Position numbers and translations under genes: made by a program. A DNA stretch of 27,360 bases, taken from Phaeoceros laevis (taxonomy: Eukaryota > Anthocerotophyta > Anthocerotopsida > Notothyladales). The notes below the pieces were generated by a model. The model did not search any database and was not told where the DNA came from. It worked only from the letters and a program-made list of their open reading frames with translations. Below, one piece after another: positions 20,088 to 27,360 of this stretch; within the stretch, counting starts at the first letter, position 1, and every line of letters begins with the position of its first letter. The stretch covers positions 202,719-230,078 of the forward strand of contig JBNGIQ010009343.1 in the NCBI GenBank assembly GCA_049999765.1. The letters are read 5' to 3'.

Positions 20088-20285
20088 GCGAACATAACTA
20101 TAGGAGGCGTGAAGCAAATGTTGAGGCGTTCATAGTTAATAACCCTACACTCAAAGGAGTTAATTTTGCATCAAGTCCCGGTTCGTTGCCCACGTCTCCT
20201 GCACACGGAGAATGAGCAGAGTTAGATCCGAAGGAGCCGCTGCGGAGCAGAAGCTAGCTTGTTAGGAGGATTGCACAGGGTACAA
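20088..20285. promoter_or_regulatory. Divergent intergenic region, probable bidirectional promoter
   Basis: The ribosomal protein S16 gene starts to the right (20286, plus) and the ATG27-like transcription unit runs to the left. At most about 200 bases separate them if the ATG at 20087 is transcribed. AACCCTA at 20141-20147 is the core of a telobox, a motif common in promoters of plant ribosomal-protein genes. No clear TATA element is seen. Confidence 0.45.
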
Positions 20286-20845
20286 ATGGGAGTGGTGAGA
20301 CTGCGTCTTGCGCGATTTGGCCGCAAGAATCTGCCTTTCTATCGCATCTTTGCTGCGGACAGCCGTGCCCCGCGTGACGGCAAGCACCTGGAGGTCCTCG
20401 GCCACTACAATCCAATCCCTGGTAAGCGCCTGCAGCGTGTGCTCAATTCAAACCCGGGCTAGCTCAGTTTGGCGGATTGACATCGAGATTTGTGGCAAGA
20501 ATCCCAGTATGGCTACTAACTTTACTCGCCTGCTCTGTCACCGCAGGGAAGGACGGCATGAAGCGTATTGGAGTCAACTCTGATCGGGTCAAGTAAGTTC
20601 GCGCATGAACTGCTGGATTGTTTTGCTTGCATCGTGGATTTGAATCGGTAAAGCAGAAATTCCTTCTCGCACGATGTAGGTATTGGCTCTCAGTAGGCGC
20701 GCAGCCATCTGATACGGTGGCTAAACTTTTGCACAAGGCTGGAATCCTGCCTCCGCCGCCAATTTCCAGAGTGACTCCCAAGAAGCACGATGCCCATCCC
20801 TCGGCTGGTTCCGCTAAGTTGTCTGCGAATTCTCAAGGGGAGTAA
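20286..20845 (+). CDS. RPS16: Ribosomal protein bS16, organellar (mitochondrial and/or plastid)
   Basis: A small-subunit ribosomal protein of bacterial type, 115 aa, from exons 20286-20421, 20547-20592 and 20680-20845 (in-phase GT-AG introns). The bS16 signature covers most of the protein: [58 protein letters not shown] and [20 protein letters not shown]. The last 25 or so residues are a Ser/Lys/Ala-rich extension. The first ATG falls directly at the conserved start of the family, so there is no cleavable presequence in front. Plant nuclear RPS16 proteins are known that go to mitochondria, or to both mitochondria and plastids, with targeting information inside the conserved N-terminus. Location here is inferred. 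The gene converges with GCP2, whose stop lies 224 bases beyond. Confidence 0.93.
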
Positions 20846-21069
20846 GGCCATGACTACTTTGGACGACGCAAATTTATTGCAAGATGTAACGATCAGAAAT
20901 TTCGGAATCCCTCGTACTACAAGATGAATGGTGCCTTCAATTTCAAGGCCTCTTGAAGTTCTCTAACTAGGTCCAGAGACAAAATTCCCGTGATTTCGTA
21001 CTGGAATTCGTGGTAGGCACGAAATTTTGCTAAGAAAGAGCATCATATGATACACGAGGCAGAGGACCT
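20846..21069. other. Short tail-to-tail spacer
   Basis: Only 224 bases separate the stop codons of RPS16 (plus) and GCP2 (minus). Both 3' untranslated regions must fit here, or overlap as antisense transcript ends. No other feature is visible. Confidence 0.7.
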
Positions 21070-24000
21070 TTAGTAGTCCCTGCCTACGCCCTGCATACTG
21101 TGGGCCAAATGGGCTAAGTAAGGCTCCGTCTGAGAAAAGCCCCTTAGGAACATTATCAAGTCTTTCAACTCTCTGTTGAACTCTTCTTCCAATTTTCTGA
21201 GACAACCCAAACAGCAGAGATGAGATTCATTACAGGACAAGAGACGTAGCGATCCATGATACGATGTAAAAACCCTACCCAATGGTAGTTCGAAAGTTCG
21301 TGTCATCAGCTTCCTTCCAGGCTTGCAACGGTTGCACTCGTCTGCGTTGTCTCGTCTTTTTCACAGTGTCTTTCTTGACTGAGCCTGAACTATTTTTACC
21401 AACGTCATCATTAGCTGTACATATAATGGGTATCAACCACTGAATAGCTGTTGCATACTGCAGGCATATCGCCTTCAGCCTGGCAACTTTCTGCGCCCAA
21501 AACCATCAAAGACAATACAGTGAGTATCACCCGCCCGGGGAAAACTAGCTGGACGAAAGATACAGACACTTTAGAGATGAAAACTGCGGAGAGATGAGTC
21601 TTGGCCCCCATCTTGAACAAAAGGGTGGTTAGAAGCCACTGACCTTCAAAATTTGTGGCCAGCATAGCATGCACTCCTTCAAACATTTATCAAGAAAGGC
21701 ATCATGCTGCAACATTACCTGGTAACAGGGGTGAGATTCTTAGTTACAGTTAGGCAGCAGAAAAACGTGAAATGTCAAAGCTTATGTTGACTTTACTTCA
21801 TCTATGCTCTTGGCAGCTTGTAACTTGCTCTCCATGACGTGCCAGTTGGGTTCCAAAACCTACACGGAGTGCCGTTGTGTTACCGTCTATTTGAGGAAAT
21901 TTGAATAGAGCAGCCATAGCTATCAAACCTTGATACCTCGAATGTCATGTAGTGCTGAAAAATTCGCATGAAGTGCAACATTCGTTGACAAAGGACATAA
22001 GAGCGTGAAATTGCAGTTGCTATGAAATCAAGCCCCCTGGTTGCCTGCACAACAGTAGCTACAAAATTTTATGCTTGCATTTAATGTTTCTCAAGACATA
22101 ACTCGAGGAAAAGAGCGAACACAAAGAAACTGCTGGCATATCACTAATGAACCTGATGTGCTTGCCATGTGATGCACAGTTGTCGCTCAACATGCTTGCA
22201 ATGAAATAGATGTCGAAAGATAAGCTGGTACTTGGTCAATGCTTTCCTTGAAATGACAAGGGAAGTAGGCCACCGAACCTGCAAACCATCCCCATGTACA
22301 GAAATCCTGAACAAATAGCGGCATTGGGCTGGCTACTGACATAGCAGCCTGATCCATTTCTCCTGTCTCTTAAAAGACTTGTTTGACTTGAGTTGACTTG
22401 TGCCAGAGCAGACCTTGTAGTCCAAAGTAAAGGTCTCCATGCCTGTTGTGCTACCGCTGGCGCCTTGGCTGCTAAACTCCTGACCCGCTGTGCTTGCTGA
22501 TGGCTCTAACCGCAACTGTCCATTATGAGATTCTGCATCCTTAGTTGCAAGGTTTGAAAGCTGGCCAATAAGTGTTAACCTTTCCTGGTACCAAGGAACC
22601 AGACATAAATCAGACCCCCAGACACAAGCCTTGTGTCAAAAAACCGACTGGACTTCTCATAATTTTTGAAGCACTCTGATGTCCTCACCACATTACATGC
22701 CAAATCTTCATGATAAGGATCAGCAGCTGCAACAGATGTCCGCAATGCCAGCTCCAAAAGGGACTGCTTGCCAAAACACACATCAGTCATCTGAATTTTT
22801 TGTCAAAATCTTGATTTCAGTATGCGCAGGTCACATCACTCTTCTACACGATCAAAGGTTACCGGTCTCAGAAGCTCACCTGCAGCTTTTCTACTGAAAT
22901 AGCTATTGGCCGCTTTACAAGCTCATCTCTGGCTGTGTCCATGAAATGAACAAGAAAGTCGCCCTGCCATGGCATGTTAGAAAATATGAGCATTACTAAG
23001 GGGTCTGCACTTGCATGTCACATTTAACCATAAAGGGACACTGCAAACCACGAAGGTTTGTAAAGGTCTCAAGTCCAGCTGTGACCAAGATGTTGAACAC
23101 ACCTGATCAACCAGGAAATAATGCTTCACGGATCGAAGCCTCCCAAAAAGATCAAACTGCAAAACCAAAAGATATGATGCAATCTATTTCAAGAAAGAAC
23201 ATGGTTTTAAGCTACGTCCACAGAATAGACAAAAGTGCCATTTTCCACACATCACACCCAAAATCTCCAAGACCACCTTATGAACAATGAGTTTGAGGAG
23301 TTCCGCACTAGCAAAATTGTATGCAATATTGATCCGCTCCAAATATGGGCGCTTTGTACCCGAGCCGGTAGCATCCCTTGAGAAGGGTATCTGGAAGTAA
23401 GGTACATACATACCAATTTCTATTATACACTGTTACTCTCATCTGACATGAACATTTGAGCCAGAACTAAACAGCCAAAGTTGACTCACCTGAATGCTGT
23501 GTCCACACTCCCGAAGGGAGTTCAAATACTTTCCAGTAGTCAAAATCGTCTCAGCCGCAGTTGCAAGAAATCCAGGAACCTCTTGTCTAAGACTGTAACG
23601 CTGTTGCCAGAATGTAGCACTATAGTCCTGGCTCAGACTTTCCTGCTCAAGACCGTTTTATATGAGAAGCAGTCAATGGTGAAAACTACCGTAAAAATTA
23701 GTGAGAAAAGCACCTTCTGCAATCCCTTGTTCTCTTCAATGAGAAACTCTCCATACGGATCATCAATGACCCCTTCACACACCCATCTACATGAACATCA
23801 CAGAGACGGAACCAAACAATACTACAGTGAGAAAATCAATACAATACCAATGGCAACGATTTGCCACCATCCAGAACCTGACTCATAATAGTGAATGTAT
23901 TTTTGATGTATTGCCCATGCAGGCCCACCTTTCCAAGATCCCGAAGTATGGAGCACTAGCAGCTTGAGTGAGCTTCTGCAGCAGGGCCCTGGCAGCATTA

Positions 24001-26952
24001 TCCCCAGCTAGGGCGTTTGCCTACCATTTAAGACTTGTAGGAAGAGTTAGCACCCAATTGAGATTTGCTGATCTTGTCACTGCACAAGTTGCAGCACATT
24101 TGACAGGATATAAAAAATACACCTGGGTTTGGAGCAGATTTAAAATTGCAGCTCCTGTCAACTTCTTCGTAGTTGCCTTTTCAACAACAGCTGCCAACGC
24201 TTGCATCGCACCCATCATAGGCTGCACAGTTTACCACAAAATGAATAAACGCAGCCCAAGATTGTCACGTGAAAAGGCAGGCACACCATGCACCAGACCA
24301 GTGGTATGTGGCAAATACAATTAATACCTGAGAAAAATACCACAAACCCTGGAGAGAGAGTCGTCCCAAGCGGAACTGGTGCTCTAGTTGTGCCACCATG
24401 GCATGATAGTCCTGCAAAACCCACCTGTCAGGTCAAAATCAGACTTAATGATAGTTCACAGAACTGCAACAACCTCAAACTGTCAGCTTGGGCACCACAA
24501 TCATCTTGGTCCTGTAAGTGAACAAAAAATACAAAGCCAGTATGATGACTGTGCAACTAGAACCAACCAAATGCCTTTCTAACAGTCTAAAAGCTCACTC
24601 CATACAGTCAAAGACCATGTCTATCTTCACACAGTATGGCATCTCTGGACCAATCAGTTTTCAGGCAGCAATGAATTCTCAGGCAGCCCCTACTCCTGGG
24701 TAACTCGACCAGTTCCAGACCTGCAAGATTGCCTTCAGAGCCGCAGATAATGCATGGTTCACCAGCCCATACTTGAAATGGGATCGTGCCTCAGCAAAAA
24801 TTGAGACACTTGTGTAGTTTTCACTCAGAGGTAGAATCCGTCTTGCCAACTCCTGAAAAACAAGCACTAGGTATTCATACATGTATAACCACTGTTGGAC
24901 ATGTATCGATGACATGTTGCTCTTGGTAGTCTACATGCGCTTATGCTTGAAATCTCACCAGTGTAGCCAAGTACATACACATGCAACAATGTCTTGAATG
25001 CAGAAAAAGAGAGCCAAATCTACCTGAAGTGAGGAATCCATAGAAAGGTCTACCGAAAACGTAGGACTCATGTCTTTCGGTCTGGCTCGCTTCATCCTGA
25101 TGTACTTTCCCTCAATTCCAACCATGGTAAATAGTAGATCATCAATCACAAGTAGCTCCTGCCAGTAAGATGAACTCGTTAGAAGAACTTGTGACTCGCA
25201 CCGTTTTGTCAGAAACTACAATATCAAGCTCAAGACAGAATAAAACACCTACTACGCATACAACACCAAACAGGCACCTGAACGGCGGGGTCATAAGTTC
25301 CAAGCTCTCGCCTAGTTTCACCATTGCTGCATGTGACAACATTGGCAAATGAGATTGCTTCAAGAGCATGCCAGAAACTTAATTTCGAGCCAACATGCAA
25401 ACATATCTACTGTTTTTTGTGCTGGAACAGCCGACTATGCACAAACTCTGCACAAGAGGGTATAAAAGCGACACACCTAAAAGGCTCTCGTTCAATAGAA
25501 CTTCCTCGATTCCGAGAATGTTGGACTAATAGATCCTGGGACAAACAGATCGGTCCATCACTGACCAAGACACTGCAGAAAATTTGGTCCAAGCAGTTCC
25601 TTACCAGCTCAATATTGCGGTGCTGCCCTCAGTCATACCTGGCTCAAAAACTGGGAGGTGAGATATGGTCGTTCAACGTTCCATGAAGGAGTTACAGGGT
25701 AAAGATCTCCCTCCGCAAGAGCCTTGCTACATTCCGCTACCCCTACAAAGACAAGACACGGTTGGGCTGCAACTAATCAGTTGAACACTGCGGTGCTGAT
25801 GGCTGTGCACTCAAGATCACAAATACTCACTTTCGAGCCGCATAGATGAGGTAGGTGATGGGGTCTGTCGGCTATTATCCAGAGCAAGATTGTGGAATTG
25901 CTTTACAGCAAGTGGACTGGAGGCACGGGGACTCAAGACAACTCTGGGGCTGGAGGTCAAGGTTTCTGGAATGCCAGCACTTCGCTTTGTTGGAGTCCTC
26001 TCAGCTTCAGGTACACCACTAGGAACATTCACTGGCTGCAAATTTTCCGGATGCTCAATAAACATATGTATCTGGCTGTATCTTAATAACCAGACAATAG
26101 CAGCAAGCGGTAGTTTTTACCAGCAAATTACTCACTTCAATAGGGGCTCTCGCGGGGCTTGCTGTTGCCGACGTTTCCGATTCAGGTCTTCCAAACTCTG
26201 GCGCTGGCGGGGCGTCCAAGTCGTTGGAAATAGACACAAGCTTCTTCACATCTGGATCCGCCACAATCTGGCCCACTAACCAGATGTACCGATCAATGCC
26301 CCTTACTCTGGAAAATCATTACCAAGCATGCAATCAAGAATCATGCACATTGATACAAATCAATGGTCTTTCCGAGTCTTTCCGGGTCTTTCCATTTCAT
26401 TCCAATCTTTTGCTTCCACAAACTATTAGAAGAGAGTCTCAATTTGCTTAGCAGCACAGAACATACTAATGCCCGCCGAACATGGTCACCATGTGTCCAG
26501 GCAGCTGAACTGCTATGACAGAAAGAACTAAAATCACTTTGCAGCAGAATGAGCCACGAATTTTGCGTACCCGGAGTCTTTAAGGTGCTCGATTTTCTCG
26601 ATCAGCTTTTGAGGGAAGGGAGACGCAGCTAATAGCATCCGCTGCTCCTGAAGCAGCTGTAACTGCAAGAAGGGAACCAACACTGCTCAACGTCTGAATG
26701 AAGGCGTCCGGAAACATGCAGTCGCCCACCGGCTTGGTAAACAAAGTAGCAGACAAGGCATGCAAATCCAGAAGCAACCTTGGGAGGTGGCGGTCCCGCT
26801 GCAGCTCGCTGCAGTGCCGGCACAAGCTCCCCAGATTCTGTGATGAGGTTGCCATGGAAGAGAGCTGCGGCCTCCGAGCTCTTCTTGCACACCCGAACCA
26901 ACTCCTGAAGCAGCTCCTGCACCCTGACGGAATCCCCGGCCTCCCGCGCCAT
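21070..26952 (-). CDS. GCP2: Gamma-tubulin complex component 2 (GCP2/Spc97 family)
   Basis: GCP2 pairs with GCP3 to hold gamma-tubulin and nucleate microtubules. Twenty-five exons give about 960 aa: 26952-26779, 26662-26571, 26307-26136, 26035-25831, 25742-25639, 25535-25477, 25377-25278, 25158-25024, 24852-24721, 24411-24328, 24221-24123, 24020-23929, 23786-23714, 23642-23490, 23390-23277, 23156-23103, 22963-22880, 22763-22689, 22584-22414, 22278-22153, 22044-21937, 21859-21797, 21718-21644, 21490-21279 and 21196-21070. Phase is kept throughout. Exons 6 and 7 (25535-25278) are tentative. The GRIP1 domain (about 303-614) begins ELLVIDDLLFTMVGIEGKYI and includes GLVNHALSAALKAILQ, VIDDPYGEF and ILTTGKYLNSLRECGHSIQ. 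GRIP2 (from about 615) includes GDFLVHFMDTARDEL, YQLIFRHLFHCKHVERQLC and EPYLAHLAHSM. These match plant and animal GCP2. The first 300 residues, with a Ser/Pro-rich linker, are less conserved, so the start at 26952 is the least certain part. Confidence 0.92.
26365..26394. repeat. Three 10-base tandem repeats
   Basis: Three adjacent copies of a GGTCTTTCCG-like unit occupy 26365-26394 (the second begins AG, the third ends A). They lie in GCP2 intron 2 on the coding strand's complement. This is a small slippage repeat with no evident function. Confidence 0.75.
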
Positions 26953-27360
26953 GTGTACTCGTCCCTACACTGCAATACCTTGCGCCGAAGCCAATGATTG
27001 TCTCCAAATGCCCGAGTTCCAGACCAGCTTCCCACGTCGCCTGCCTCTAGCCCTTCCTCCGTGGCCCCTCCCCTTCCCCTCCATTTCTGCTGCCCTCACA
27101 GGGCCACCACACCACCAAGCTTAGCTGTACTGCGACCTGGGTCAGATCTTGCCTCGTTCACCAAAGCAGCCATATCGCTAGCCATTGCCATGGTGCATTC
27201 AAACTCGGGAGGTGGGGCGCCAAATTACCCAGTCAATTTTTTGCTATCAACGAGAGACCCCTAAAACGACCGAAAAGCAAGCAAAACGCAAAACCCGGGG
27301 GCTCCGAAGTTCCAATGCCCAGCCCTGACTTTCAGCCTGTAGTTATGACGTCCACTAATC
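26953..27360. other. GCP2 upstream region with a 31-codon upstream ORF
   Basis: This holds the presumed GCP2 leader and promoter. On the minus strand an ATG at 27191 opens 31 codons (MAMASDMAALVNEARSDPGR at the start) ending in TGA at 27096, about 145 bases before the GCP2 start used here. It could be a regulatory upstream ORF or a piece of an alternative first coding exon. A simple splice from its GTCGCA donor to sites before the GCP2 exon breaks the frame, so I kept 26952 as the start. No other gene is seen to the window end. Confidence 0.45.

Noticed and set aside
1-27360. CRISPR array, prokaryotic operon, tRNA or rRNA genes
   Set aside because: I saw no regularly spaced repeats, no Shine-Dalgarno-linked gene chains and no recognisable tRNA or rRNA core. 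The spliced genes show that the DNA is eukaryotic.

Overview
This window looks like nuclear DNA of a green-lineage (streptophyte) organism. It carries seven protein genes with best family matches in land plants: RanBP1, a MUR3-type GT47 glycosyltransferase, a BAGP1-type C2-GRAM-VASt protein, a long intronless P-class pentatricopeptide repeat (PPR) protein, an ATG27/MRH-like type I membrane protein, a bacterial-type ribosomal protein S16, and gamma-tubulin complex component GCP2. All but the PPR gene are split by ordinary GT-AG introns of roughly 50-400 bases. The long PPR gene, BAGP1 and MUR3 families argue for a plant or charophyte alga. Codon use is balanced rather than strongly AT- or GC-rich. 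I cannot name the species. I see no prokaryotic operon, CRISPR array, rRNA, tRNA or intact transposon.

Layout. 1-1378: mostly non-coding, with one weak short ORF, a 29-bp tandem duplication and an AT-rich stretch. 1379-2624 (+): RanBP1, four exons. 3368-4972 (+): GT47, two exons. 4973-8833: the longest stretch without a convincing gene; it holds a near-perfect 30-nt hairpin and an AT-rich island with fragmentary ORFs. 8834-12646 (+): BAGP1-like gene, 18 exons. 13324-16203 (-): PPR protein. 16601 to about 19422 (-): ATG27/MRH-like gene, with the start exon unresolved. 20286-20845 (+): ribosomal protein S16, three exons, probably sharing a divergent promoter region with the ATG27-like gene. 21070-26952 (-): GCP2, 25 exons, with two exons in the N-terminal linker uncertain.

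The exon models were built by hand: I joined conserved protein blocks at GT/AG sites and checked that reading phase was kept at every junction. Six of the seven genes close in phase from start to stop. The ATG27-like gene closes from its signal-sequence exon to the stop.

The genes are housekeeping or trafficking genes without an obvious shared pathway, as expected for a eukaryotic chromosome. RanBP1 and GCP2 both belong to spindle and nuclear-transport biology. GT47 and the ATG27-like protein act in the secretory or endomembrane system. BAGP1-like is a predicted membrane-anchored lipid-binding protein. S16 and the PPR protein serve organelle gene expression. I did not find a clearly new multi-gene system. 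The most testable items are the PPR RNA-recognition prediction (a run of five G-specifying repeats), the hand-assembled ATG27/MRH-like gene and the incomplete calcium site in the BAGP1-like C2 domain.
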